From an uncultured Prevotella sp. (GTDB lineage: Bacteria; Bacteroidota; Bacteroidia; Bacteroidales; Bacteroidaceae), in contig CAMJGE010000005.1 in assembly GCA_946405145.1 (NCBI GenBank), forward strand, positions 62,001 through 126,000: a stretch of 64,000 nt of DNA, written 5' to 3'. This document shows, one piece after another, positions 52,187 through 60,611 of this stretch. A program made the translations under genes and the position numbers. A model generated the notes under the pieces. It made no database searches. It worked only from the letters and a program-made list of their open reading frames with translations, and was not told the origin of the DNA. How positions within the stretch are numbered: the first letter of the stretch is position 1; every line of letters starts with the position of its first letter.

Positions 52187-52215
52187 TGTCAATCGCTAGA
52201 TATTAGCGATTGACA
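52187..52215 (-). promoter_or_regulatory. Intercistronic hairpin over the thrA stop codon
   Basis: A 12-bp perfect stem (52187-52198 with 52204-52215) and a 5-nt loop that contains part of the thrA stop. No T tract follows, so it is more likely an mRNA stability or coupling structure than a terminator. Confidence 0.6.
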
Positions 52216-54658
52216 TGATGTTTGCAAAGACACCGGCGGCGGTAACGGCTGCACCGGCACCATAGCCCTGAATCAGCATCGGGTATTCCTTATAGCGCTC
52301 AGTAGTCAGCAGCACGATATTGTTTGAGCCTTCCAGTCCGTAGAAGGGATGTCCGTAAGGCACCTCTTTCAACGCCACACTGGTCTTGAAGTTCGATGGA
52401 TCGTTCTCGTCAGCTTCCATCGTGGCCACAAAGCGCCAGCGCTTATTGTCAGCTTCCAGCACCTTACGACGCGCCTCGAAGTCGGCATCCAACTCAGGCA
52501 GACGCTTCCAGAAGTCGTCGATGCTGCCTTCGAAGTAGCTGTCGGGCACGAAGAGATGCTTCTCTACATCATCCTGTTCCACCTTGTAACCAGCCTCACG
52601 CGTCAGGATCACCAGCTTGCGGATCACATCCGTACCACTGAGGTCGATACGTGGGTCAGGCTCAGAGTAGCGCTGCTCCTTGGCACGACGCACCGTCTCA
52701 GAGAAGGGCACATCAGCGGCAATCTCGTTGAAGATGAAGTTCAGCGTACCAGAGAGGATTGCCTCAATCTTCAGGATCTTATCACCCGAGTTGCAGAGGT
52801 CGTTGATGGTACCGATAATTGGCAGACCAGCACCTACGTTGGTCTCGTAACGGAACCACACACCCTTGTCGCGGGCTGTCTGTTTCAGTTTCAGGTAACT
52901 GTCATAATCGCTTGATGCCGCGATCTTGTTGGCAGCCACCACACTGATGTTATGCTCCAGGAATGTCTGGTAGAGCGTTGCTATCTGTTTGCTGGCAGTA
53001 CAATCCACGAAGACGGAGTTAAAGATATTCATCTTCACGATCTCATCGCGCATGTGCTCTGTATTGGCAGGATAGCCTGCACGCAGCACCTCCACGTAGT
53101 TGTCGAGGTTGATACCGTCACGGTCGAGTACGAAGTTGTCAACATCAGAGATACCAACCACATTCAGCTTCAGTCTGCGTGACTGCATGAGGAACTGCTG
53201 CTGGGTACGGATCTGCTCAAGCAGCATGCCACCCACTGTTCCGATACCGCAGATAAAGAGGTTGAGCACCTTGTATTCCGACAGGAAGAAGGAGTCGTGC
53301 AGCACGTTGAGTGACTTACGCAGGAACTTGCCGTCAACCACGAATGAGATGTTCGTCTCTGAGGCACCCTGGGCACAGGCAATCACGGAGATACCAGAAC
53401 GACCTAACGTGCCGAACAGCTTTCCGGCGATACCTGGTGTCTGCTTCATGTTCTCACCCACGATAGCGATAGTGGCCAGACCACTCTCTACCTGCATGGG
53501 GAACATGGCACCTGTCTCAATCTCCTTGGCAAACTCGGCGTTCAGCACTTCTGCTGCAGCTGTGGCATCCTCGTCGCGTACACCGATAGAAGTTGAATTC
53601 TCTGATGAGGCCTGAGATACCATGAACACAGAGATACCCTTGTTGGCCAGTGTGGTGAAGATACGGCGGTTCACACCGATGACACCCACCATGGAGAGAC
53701 CCGTCACCGTAATCAGTGAGGTGCCCTTGATGCTTGAGATACCCTTAATGGGCTTTTCGTCATTCTCAATCTTCGATTTGATGAGTGTACCCGGATGTTC
53801 TGGGTTGAAGGTGTTCTTTACCTTGATAGGTATATTCTTGACACAGACGGGATAGATGGTCGGCGGATAAATCACTTTCGCACCGAAGTTACAAAGCTCC
53901 ATCGCCTCTATGTACGACAGTTCGTTAATCGTATAAGCACTCTTGATTACCTTGGGATCAGCAGTCATAAAGCCATCCACATCCGTCCAGATCTCAAGCA
54001 CTTCGGCATTCAGCACAGCAGCCAAAATAGAAGCGGTATAGTCAGAACCGCCACGACCCAGATTGGTCGTCTCATGGGTGTCACGGTCACGTGCCACAAA
54101 TCCCGGAACAACATAGATCTGATTGTCGTTCAGCTCCTTGAAATTCTCTTTTACCAATTGGGTGGTCAGGTCGGCATCAATCATGTGCTTACCCAGTTTC
54201 TTCTCCGTACGGATAAAGTCACGCGAGTTCATGCGCACACCATTCTTCACTAAAGCAGCTACGATGTTCGATGACAGTCGCTCACCGTAAGACACAATGG
54301 CATCCTGTGTCTTCTCCGAAAGATCGTGAATCAGATAGACACCGAAATAGATACTCTTCAACTGCTCGAAGAGCGAATCTACTCTCTTGAATAAATTTTC
54401 GCGTTTCTGGGGATCGGTGATAATCGTGTCAATCATTTGATGGTGACGTTCCATCATGCCGTCAAACTCTTCACGATAACGTTTATCACCTTTGAGGGCC
54501 ATTTGGGAAATAGCGATCAGTTTGTCAGTGATGCCGTCGAGTGCGCTTACTACTACAATGACAGGTTGCGTCCGAGCCTCTGCCTCCACAATTTTTTTCA
54601 AGCTAAGAATGCTTTTTACGGAACCTACGGACGTTCCGCCGAATTTCATTACTTTCAT
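52196..54658 (-). CDS. thrA: Bifunctional aspartate kinase/homoserine dehydrogenase
   Basis: 820 residues from the ATG at 54658. The N-terminal aspartokinase has MKFGGTSVGSV and the nucleotide site GRGGSDYTAS; ACT domains span about 315-460 (TVTGLSMVGVIGVNRRIF, IAIVGENMKQTPGIAGKLF). The homoserine dehydrogenase part begins LFICGIGTVGGMLLEQI (about 465) and includes ANKIAAS and GTLNFIFNE. It supplies aspartyl phosphate and homoserine for Thr, Met and Lys. Threonine feedback is expected through the ACT domains. It is the first gene of the thr operon with a 66-nt region between promoter and ATG. Confidence 0.97.
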   Translation of the reverse strand: MKVMKFGGTSVGSVKSILSLKKIVEAEARTQPVIVVVSALDGITDKLIAISQMALKGDKRYREEFDGMMERHHQMIDTIITDPQKRENLFKRVDSLFEQLKSIYFGVYLIHDLSEKTQDAIVSYGERLSSNIVAALVKNGVRMNSRDFIRTEKKLGKHMIDADLTTQLVKENFKELNDNQIYVVPGFVARDRDTHETTNLGRGGSDYTASILAAVLNAEVLEIWTDVDGFMTADPKVIKSAYTINELSYIEAMELCNFGAKVIYPPTIYPVCVKNIPIKVKNTFNPEHPGTLIKSKIENDEKPIKGISSIKGTSLITVTGLSMVGVIGVNRRIFTTLANKGISVFMVSQASSENSTSIGVRDEDATAAAEVLNAEFAKEIETGAMFPMQVESGLATIAIVGENMKQTPGIAGKLFGTLGRSGISVIACAQGASETNISFVVDGKFLRKSLNVLHDSFFLSEYKVLNLFICGIGTVGGMLLEQIRTQQQFLMQSRRLKLNVVGISDVDNFVLDRDGINLDNYVEVLRAGYPANTEHMRDEIVKMNIFNSVFVDCTASKQIATLYQTFLEHNISVVAANKIAASSDYDSYLKLKQTARDKGVWFRYETNVGAGLPIIGTINDLCNSGDKILKIEAILSGTLNFIFNEIAADVPFSETVRRAKEQRYSEPDPRIDLSGTDVIRKLVILTREAGYKVEQDDVEKHLFVPDSYFEGSIDDFWKRLPELDADFEARRKVLEADNKRWRFVATMEADENDPSNFKTSVALKEVPYGHPFYGLEGSNNIVLLTTERYKEYPMLIQGYGAGAAVTAAGVFANIMSIANI

Positions 54659-54724
54659 ATTTCTATGCAATTTATCTTACCGCCGGTACCCCTGCTACAA
54701 TGGGGGACTTCTCCAACGGCGCTG

Positions 54725-54756
54725 CAAAGGTACGATTAAGTGAGCAAAATACCAAA
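54725..54756 (-). promoter_or_regulatory. Promoter of the thr operon
   Basis: Minus strand TTTG (54753-54756), 20-bp spacer, TACCTTTG (54725-54732). The leader holds a CCCC/GGGG hairpin near 54686-54703 but no leader peptide with a Thr run. Confidence 0.8.
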
Positions 54757-54770
54757 TAAAAACATGTTTT

Positions 54771-54802
54771 TTTGTATTTTCGAACATTTCTTTGTACCTT
54801 TG
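54771..54802 (+). promoter_or_regulatory. Promoter of the FAD-dependent dehydrogenase gene
   Basis: TTTG (54771-54774), 20-bp spacer, TACCTTTG (54795-54802), 15 bp before the ATG at 54818. Confidence 0.85.
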
Positions 54803-54817
54803 CCAAAAATATGAGCT

Positions 54818-56449
54818 ATGACGAATGAATATCAGATACGTGTAGTGCCGGAAGTGGCAGCGCAGGAAGACAGACTAAGAAGTTGGCTGGCAGATGAATA
54901 CGGGTTCGACGTACGTACAATTTATGGTGTTAGGATCCTGAAACGAAGCATCGATGCCCGCCAGCGACAGATATTCGTCAATCTGAAGGTGAGGGTCTAT
55001 GTCAACGAGCAACCAAAGGATGATGAATATGTCAAGACGGAATATCCGAACGTAGAAGGTCGCCCTCAGGTGATTGTCGTGGGGGCAGGTCCTGGCGGCC
55101 TGTTTGCTGCGTTGCGACTTATAGAGCTGGGGTTAAGACCCATCGTCCTCGAAAGAGGCAAGGATGTGCATGAGCGCAAGAAAGATCTGGCGAACATCAC
55201 CAAGACGCAGAAGGTGGATGCCGAGAGCAACTACTGCTTCGGCGAGGGTGGGGCAGGCGCCTACTCTGACGGCAAGCTCTATACCCGCTCGAAGAAACGT
55301 GGTAATATTGAAAAAATCCTGAATGTGTTCTGTCAGCATGGTGCCTCAACGGCTATCCTCGCTGATGCCCATCCGCATATCGGCACCGATCGACTGCCTA
55401 AAGTCATCGAGGCCATGCGCCATACTATTATTAATAGTGGTGGCGAAGTTCACTTTCAGACAAAAGTCGTCCGACTTTTGTACAATAACCGTGAACCAAT
55501 AAACAATAACCGGGTTGTGGGGGTTGTGGCGGAGCAAACGGTTATTGGTTCCCGGTTAACGGTTACCGAAAAAGAATTTTTCGGGCCAGTGATTCTGGCA
55601 ACCGGTCATTCCGCCCGTGATGTCTATCGCTATCTGGCTGAGGCGAAGATAGAGATGGAGGCAAAGGGCATTGCCGTTGGAGTGCGACTGGAGCATCCCT
55701 CACATCTGATCGATCAGATACAGTATCACTCCAAACAGGGTCGGGGCAAGTATCTGCCAGCAGCCGAATATGCGATGGTGACACAGGTCGATGGACGCGG
55801 TGTCTATTCCTTCTGTATGTGTCCTGGTGGCTTCGTGATTCCTGCGGCTACGGATAAAGAGCAGATTGTGGTCAATGGCATGAGTCCGGCCAATCGTGGC
55901 ACCCAGTGGTCGAACTCTGGTATGGTGGTGGAAGTAAGACCAGAGGACTTGGACAATGTAAAAATTGAAAAATGTAATAATGTAAGTTCAGAACTAAAGG
56001 TGATGGCGTTTCAGGAGGAACTCGAGAAGTTGTGCTGGCAACAGGGTAATATGAAGCAGACGGCTCCAGCCCAACGCATGGCAGACTTCGTGAATGGGCG
56101 TTTGAGCTATGACCTGCCAAAGTCTTCCTATGCCCCGGGACTGATATCCAGTCCTTTGCATTTCTGGTTGCCGAAGATGATCTCCAAGCGTCTGCAGGAA
56201 GGTTTCAAAGTATTTGGACGTCAGGCACATGGCTTCCTGACCAACGAGGCAGTGATGATTGCCGTGGAGACCAGAACCAGCAGTCCTTTGCGGATCGTCA
56301 GAGATCATGAGACGCTGCAACACATTCGGGTAGAAGGACTCTTCCCCTGTGGCGAAGGGGCTGGCTATGCCGGAGGTATCGTCTCGGCTGGGGTCGATGG
56401 CGAGCGCTGCGCCGAAGCCGCCGCCTCCTACCTGCAGCAACTTCGCTAA
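54818..56449 (+). CDS. FAD-dependent dehydrogenase of the COG2509 type
   Basis: 543 residues. An N-terminal alpha/beta extension (about 1-85) precedes the dinucleotide motif VIVVGAGPGGLFAAL, then CFGEGGAGAYSDGKLYTR, VILATGHSARD and the C-terminal FAD motif GLFPCGEGAGYAGGIVSAGVDG. The reaction is unknown; the family is widespread and thought to act on cytoplasmic substrates. Two stretches look repeat-derived: residues about 222-251 from GGTTATT-type words and hairpins, and about 380-391 (NVKIEKCNNV) from ATGTAAAA-type units. Both lie between conserved blocks. Confidence 0.9.
   Translation: MTNEYQIRVVPEVAAQEDRLRSWLADEYGFDVRTIYGVRILKRSIDARQRQIFVNLKVRVYVNEQPKDDEYVKTEYPNVEGRPQVIVVGAGPGGLFAALRLIELGLRPIVLERGKDVHERKKDLANITKTQKVDAESNYCFGEGGAGAYSDGKLYTRSKKRGNIEKILNVFCQHGASTAILADAHPHIGTDRLPKVIEAMRHTIINSGGEVHFQTKVVRLLYNNREPINNNRVVGVVAEQTVIGSRLTVTEKEFFGPVILATGHSARDVYRYLAEAKIEMEAKGIAVGVRLEHPSHLIDQIQYHSKQGRGKYLPAAEYAMVTQVDGRGVYSFCMCPGGFVIPAATDKEQIVVNGMSPANRGTQWSNSGMVVEVRPEDLDNVKIEKCNNVSSELKVMAFQEELEKLCWQQGNMKQTAPAQRMADFVNGRLSYDLPKSSYAPGLISSPLHFWLPKMISKRLQEGFKVFGRQAHGFLTNEAVMIAVETRTSSPLRIVRDHETLQHIRVEGLFPCGEGAGYAGGIVSAGVDGERCAEAAASYLQQLR
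55461..55568. repeat. Hairpin and GGTTATT-type repeat insertion in the COG2509 gene
   Basis: CAAAAGTCG-TC-CGACTTTTG hairpin (55461-55480), then AATAACC/GAACCAATAAAC words (55483-55514) and their inverted forms GGTTATTGGTT/CGGTTAACGGTTACC (55537-55568). Confidence 0.65.
55955..55985. repeat. ATGTAAAA-type tract in the COG2509 gene
   Basis: AATGTAAAAATTGAAAAATG followed by TAATAATGTAA, a degenerate member of the octamer family, on the coding strand. Confidence 0.65.
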
Positions 56450-57276
56450 TAATCTTTTTTGCAGGGCGTTGCCCTGCATGATCACCCTCCTTTTCATTTC
56501 TTTCTGTCGCCAGAAAGTTTAGAGTCCCCAAGAGGGGACGGCTATAATGCAGGGGTATTCTTTTTCTTTCGTCACCGAAAGAGAAAGAATCAAAAAGAAA
56601 GGTGCGAAAACGTCCTGAGCTCGGAGGCCGGCTGTCCGATTATCGTAATCATTCGATGAACTCGCTTCGCTCAAACAGCATCTCATGTCGATTTGCTTGT
56701 CTCGCTTACGCGATACAAGAATCGAAGAAGATTCCGATAATAGTACATCCTCTAAAGACCTCCTCGTGCGGAATGTTTTCGAGGAGCTACCGCGACGAGG
56801 AAACATGAAGCACGAAGTGCGGTAATCGACTTTGTCGCTTGGCTCGTCCAAGAATGTTTTCGAGGAGCTACCGCGACGAGAAGACATGGAGCACGAAGTG
56901 CGGTAATCGGCTTTGCTGCTTCGCTTGTCGAAGCGCTCCAGCTCTGCTGGCTTGCTACCGAAGGGACGCAAGAATTTTTCAAGGAGCTCCGCGACGACAA
57001 GCGTTTAGCGTAGTCGGCTTGAGAAAAACATGGCGAACCCTGAGCGTATGCGAAGGGCAAAGGCTCGAGAGCCATACCAAAACTTTGATGGAGGGCGGTC
57101 TCTGCCCGGAATCAACTAAGCCTCTTGCCAAAGATTGGCGAGAGGTTTGGAGAGTGGTCTGAAGCCCTCCTTAGGATAAGGAGGGTTGGGTGGTTGTGAC
57201 CATGCAGGGCTTGGCCCTGCAAAATCTTTCTGGCGACAGAAAGAAAATGAACATTAGAAAAATATATTAAAAAAGA
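56450..57276. repeat. Hairpin-rich non-coding mosaic
   Basis: About 0.83 kb without a believable gene. It holds TGCAGGGC/GCCCTGCA hairpins at 56460-56478 and 57203-57221; CTTTCTG/CAGAAAG hairpins at 56500-56517 and 57226-57243 with loops TCGC and GCGA; CCCTCCTT-type boxes (near 56484-56492 and 57165-57185); GTCCCC/GGGGAC near 56522-56539; an 81-bp tandem repeat (56771-56932) plus a degenerate third copy at 56973. Several frames stay open over 60-150 codons but translate to Ser/Arg-rich sequence with no family resemblance. Confidence 0.75.
56771..56932. repeat. 81-bp tandem repeat, two copies
   Basis: Copy 1 starts at 56771 and copy 2 at 56852, both beginning GAATGTTTTCGAGGAGCTAC and sharing GCACGAAGTGCGGTAATCG. 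A partial third copy starts at 56973. The length is a multiple of 3, which keeps the minus-strand frames open. Confidence 0.8.
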
Positions 57277-57308
57277 TTTGGAGTTACCAAAACTTTTTTG
57301 TATCTTTG
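57277..57308 (+). promoter_or_regulatory. Promoter of the cytidylate kinase-like gene
   Basis: TTTG (57277-57280), 20-bp spacer, TATCTTTG (57301-57308), 36 bp before the ATG. Confidence 0.85.
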
Positions 57309-57344
57309 TGGCATCAATGTTTAACTACTAAAAATTGGAGCACT

Positions 57345-57965
57345 ATGAATAGAGAAGAACAATTCGTGATAACCATCAGCCGCCAGTTTGGAACGGGCGG
57401 TCATGAGATTGGAGCTGAGTTGGCACGTCGCCTCAATGTCAAACTGCTCGATAAGCAAATCCTGAATGAAGTGGCCAAGCGTATTCCCGTTGTAGAGGAT
57501 GCGATGGAGCGTATTGCCGCCCGCAACCCCTTGTGGCGCGACGACTTCACCAACTTCTACCGTACTTATATGAATAAGGCGGAATACGACGGTCAGGAGC
57601 ATGACGAGACCTCACGTGCCCTCTTTGAGGCTCAGGCCATTGCCATCCGCAAGATAGCAGAGCAGGAGTCATGCGTACTTGTGGGCCGTTGCGGTTTCCA
57701 TATCTTTGAGGACCATCCCAATGCCTTGAAGATCTTTATCCATTCTTCAGAAGACTGTCGTAAGCGCCGTATTGCCAAGAAGTATGACCTTGACCTTCGT
57801 GATGCGGCTGCGATGGTGGTGGATAACGACTACAGCCGTGAGCTCTATACGAAGACATTCACTGGAAAAGACTGGACGGATGCCCGCAATTACGACATCT
57901 CTCTCGACGTTCGGAATTTCGGTATTAACGGGGCTGTGGATTTCTTAATGAACTGTATTGAGTAG
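57345..57965 (+). CDS. Cytidylate kinase-like family protein
   Basis: 206 residues from the ATG at 57345. It has ITISRQFGTGGHEIGAELAR (a P loop of the cytidylate kinase-2 type), LLDKQILNEVAKR, VLVGRCGFHI and the lid region RKRRIAKKYDL. These proteins resemble Cmk but form a separate family, and the substrate may differ from CMP. It is a single gene between the hairpin mosaic and pheT. Confidence 0.9.
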   Translation: MNREEQFVITISRQFGTGGHEIGAELARRLNVKLLDKQILNEVAKRIPVVEDAMERIAARNPLWRDDFTNFYRTYMNKAEYDGQEHDETSRALFEAQAIAIRKIAEQESCVLVGRCGFHIFEDHPNALKIFIHSSEDCRKRRIAKKYDLDLRDAAAMVVDNDYSRELYTKTFTGKDWTDARNYDISLDVRNFGINGAVDFLMNCIE

Positions 57966-57980
57966 TTTTCTCAATAAAAA

Positions 57981-58012
57981 TTTGTGTATATACCGATTTT
58001 TTAGTACCTTTG
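57981..58012 (+). promoter_or_regulatory. Promoter of pheT
   Basis: TTTG (57981-57984), 20-bp spacer, TACCTTTG (58005-58012). It is overlapped by the inverted repeat below. Confidence 0.85.
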
Positions 58013-58055
58013 CACGCTGAAATTTCACAAGTTAGTAATTACTAAAAAATCGGTA
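57991..58055. promoter_or_regulatory. 16-bp inverted repeat flanking the pheT start, operator candidate
   Basis: TACCGATTTTTTAGTA (57991-58006) and its exact complement TACTAAAAAATCGGTA (58040-58055) are 33 bp apart. The left arm covers the promoter spacer and the first two bases of the -7 box; the right arm ends two bases before the ATG. A 14-bp palindrome TTAGTAATTACTAA (58032-58045) overlaps the right arm. Confidence 0.75.
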
Positions 58056-58057
58056 TA

Positions 58058-60517
58058 ATGAATATTTCCTACAAATGGTTGAAGGAATACGTTGATTTCG
58101 ATCTGACTGCGCAGGAGGTGTGCGACGCACTGACCTCGACAGGTCTGGAAGTTGACGCATTGGAAGAAGTACAAAGTATTAAGGGTGGTCTGAAGGGCCT
58201 CTACGTGGGTAAGGTGCTTACCTGTGAGGCTCATCCCAACAGCGATCACCTGCATGTAACAACAGTTGACTTAGGCAAGGGCGAGCCCTCACAGATTGTC
58301 TGTGGCGCTCCCAACGTGGCAGCAGGTCAGAAGGTCATCGTGGCCGATCTGGGTTGTGTGCTCTATGATGGCGACCAGGAGTTTGTCATCAAGAAGTCTA
58401 AGTTGCGTGGTGTCGAGTCTAACGGTATGATCTGTGCCGAGGACGAGATTGGTATCGGCAACGATCACTCAGGTATCATCGTACTGCCCGAGGATGCGGT
58501 AGTAGGTACACCTGCAGCAGAGTATTACCATCTGGAGAGCGACTGGCTCATCGAGGTTGACATCACAGCCAACCGCGCCGACGGCTTGAGCCACTGGGGT
58601 GTAGCGCGCGACCTGTATGCCTGGTTGCTGAGCAATGGCTACGACACCGAGATGCATCGCCCCGACTGCTCTAAGTTTAAGGTTGACAACCACGACCTGC
58701 CCGTTGAGGTGGAGATTGAGAATCAGGAGGCCTGCAAGCGCTATGCCTGTGTCAGCATCACGGATTGTGAGGTAAAGGAGTCACCCGACTGGTTGAAGAA
58801 CAAACTGACCACCATCGGTCTGCGCCCCATCAATAACATTGTGGATATCACCAACTATATCATGATGGCCTATGGTCAGCCCCTGCATTGCTTCGATGCA
58901 GATATGGTGAAGGGTCATAAGATTGTGGTGAAGACGATGCCCGAGGGCACACCGTTCGTCACCCTCGATGGTGAGGAGCATAAGCTCTCTGACCGCGACC
59001 TGGCCATCTGCAACGCCGAGGAGCCGATGTGTATCGCAGGCGTGTTCGGCGGAAAGGGTAGTGGAACCTATGAGACCACCAGGAACGTGGTGCTCGAGAG
59101 TGCCTACTTCCATCCCACGTGGATCCGTAAGAGTGCCCGTCGCCACGGTCTGAGCACCGATGCCAGTTTCCGTTTCGAGCGTGGTATCGATCCCAATGGC
59201 ACCATCTATGCCCTGCAGCAGGCAGCCATCCTCTGTCAGGAGCTGGCAGGCGGTAAGGTGTCGATGGAGATCTGCGATGTCTATCCCGAGCCCATCAAGA
59301 ATGCGGTAGTGGAACTGAAATACGACTATGTCAACCGTCTGATCGGTAAGGAGCTCTCCTCTGGTGCCATCAAGTTTATTTGTCGTGCGCTCGACATGGA
59401 GGTTAAGTTCGAGAACGCACAGGGCCTGACCATTGAGGTGCCTGCCTACCGTGTGGATGTGCAGCGCCCCTGCGATGTGGTAGAGGACATCCTGCGTATC
59501 TATGGCTATAATAATGTGGAGATCCCCACCCAGCTGAAGAGCTCTCTGGTGATCAAGGGTGATGAGGATCGTAAGCATAAGCTGGCTAACCTGATCAGTG
59601 AGCAGCTGGTAGGCGAAGGTTTCAATGAGATTCTGAATAACTCACTGACGAAGGCTGCCTATTATGAGGCTGAGCCCAACACCAATACCTCACTTGTTCG
59701 CATCATGAATCCCCTTTCCAGCGATCTGAATGTGATGCGTCAGACATTGCTGTTCGGTGGTCTTGAGAGTATCCAGCACAATGTGAACCGCAAGCGCCAG
59801 AACCTCCGTTTCTTCGAGTTCGGCAACGTTTACACATTCGATCCTGAGAAGAAGAATGATGACGATCCAATGCAGGCTTACAAGGAGGCTTATCATTGTT
59901 CACTGATGGTTACGGGAAAGCGCGTGGAAGGCTCTTGGGCACACGCCAACGAAGACTCAACCTTCTATGAGCTGAGTGCTTACGTGGAGAACATCCTCCG
60001 TCGTATTGGTGTGAAGCCCGGCATGACGGTTCGTAAGAAATCAGAGAGCCCTATCTTCTCAAGTGGTCTCACCATCGAGAACCGTGGTGGAAAGAAACTC
60101 GTTGAGATGGGTATCATCGCCAAGAAGCTGCAGAAGCAGTTCGGTCTCGACAATCCTGTCTATTATGCAGAGATGAACTGGACCGCCCTGATGAAGGTCA
60201 CCAAGAAGAACGAGGTGCTCTACACCGAGATCTCCAAGTTCCCTGCCGTGAGCCGCGACCTCGCCCTGCTGGTTGACAACAGTGTGGAGTTTGCCCAGAT
60301 CGAGCAGATAGCCCGTCAGACCGAGAAGAAGTTCCTGAAGAAAGTAGAGCTCTTCGATGTCTATGAGGGTGACAAGCTGCCCGCCGGCAAGAAGTCCTAC
60401 GCCGTCAACTTCATCCTCCAGGACGAAGAAAAGACCATGGGTGACAAGCAGATCGACGCGATCATGCAGAAGCTCATAGCTCAGTTGACCTCCAAACTCG
60501 GAGCTCAACTGCGCTAA
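58058..60517 (+). CDS. pheT: Phenylalanine-tRNA ligase beta subunit
   Basis: 819 residues, full length. Domains in order: N-terminal region and tRNA-binding domain (VGKVLTCEAHPNSDHLHVTTV, about 45-150), B3/B4 editing region (RADGLSHWGVARDLYAWL; INNIVDITNYIMMAYGQPLHCFDAD), B5 (YDYVNRLIG), the catalytic-like core (LRIYGYNNVEIP, then MNPLSSDLNVMRQTLLFGGL) and the C-terminal ferredoxin-like anticodon-binding domain (FPAVSRDLALLVD, KSYAVNFILQDEEKTMGDKQID). It pairs with PheS, which is not in the window. The operator-like repeat at its promoter is its notable feature. Confidence 0.97.
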   Translation: MNISYKWLKEYVDFDLTAQEVCDALTSTGLEVDALEEVQSIKGGLKGLYVGKVLTCEAHPNSDHLHVTTVDLGKGEPSQIVCGAPNVAAGQKVIVADLGCVLYDGDQEFVIKKSKLRGVESNGMICAEDEIGIGNDHSGIIVLPEDAVVGTPAAEYYHLESDWLIEVDITANRADGLSHWGVARDLYAWLLSNGYDTEMHRPDCSKFKVDNHDLPVEVEIENQEACKRYACVSITDCEVKESPDWLKNKLTTIGLRPINNIVDITNYIMMAYGQPLHCFDADMVKGHKIVVKTMPEGTPFVTLDGEEHKLSDRDLAICNAEEPMCIAGVFGGKGSGTYETTRNVVLESAYFHPTWIRKSARRHGLSTDASFRFERGIDPNGTIYALQQAAILCQELAGGKVSMEICDVYPEPIKNAVVELKYDYVNRLIGKELSSGAIKFICRALDMEVKFENAQGLTIEVPAYRVDVQRPCDVVEDILRIYGYNNVEIPTQLKSSLVIKGDEDRKHKLANLISEQLVGEGFNEILNNSLTKAAYYEAEPNTNTSLVRIMNPLSSDLNVMRQTLLFGGLESIQHNVNRKRQNLRFFEFGNVYTFDPEKKNDDDPMQAYKEAYHCSLMVTGKRVEGSWAHANEDSTFYELSAYVENILRRIGVKPGMTVRKKSESPIFSSGLTIENRGGKKLVEMGIIAKKLQKQFGLDNPVYYAEMNWTALMKVTKKNEVLYTEISKFPAVSRDLALLVDNSVEFAQIEQIARQTEKKFLKKVELFDVYEGDKLPAGKKSYAVNFILQDEEKTMGDKQIDAIMQKLIAQLTSKLGAQLR

Positions 60518-60521
60518 GTTA

Positions 60522-60611
60522 TAAATGTAAAAATGTAAAAATGTAAAAATTGCGTGAGCAAAATAATTGTTACATTATTAAATTTTTGAATTTTTAAATT
60601 ATTAAAATATG
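60522..60611 (+). repeat. AT-rich intergenic element upstream of yebC (copy 2)
   Basis: Three exact ATGTAAAA units (60525, 60533, 60541), AATTGCGT, GA, GCAAAA, AATTGTTACATTATTAAATTTTT, then AT-rich sequence to the yebC ATG at 60609. It matches the element before thrC in block order. It fills the whole pheT-yebC gap. Confidence 0.85.

Noticed and set aside
54659..54724. Threonine leader peptide before thrA
   Set aside because: The 66-nt leader has no frame with a Thr/Ile run and no T-tract terminator, only a small CCCC/GGGG hairpin.
56519..57075. Long minus-strand open frames (150 and 107 codons) and a plus-strand frame in the mosaic
   Set aside because: They follow an 81-bp repeat whose length is a multiple of 3, translate to Ser/Arg-rich sequence with no family look, lack promoters and overlap each other on both strands.
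58013..58057. T-box or Phe leader peptide for pheT
   Set aside because: No Phe-rich short frame and no terminator; the leader is about 45 nt at most.
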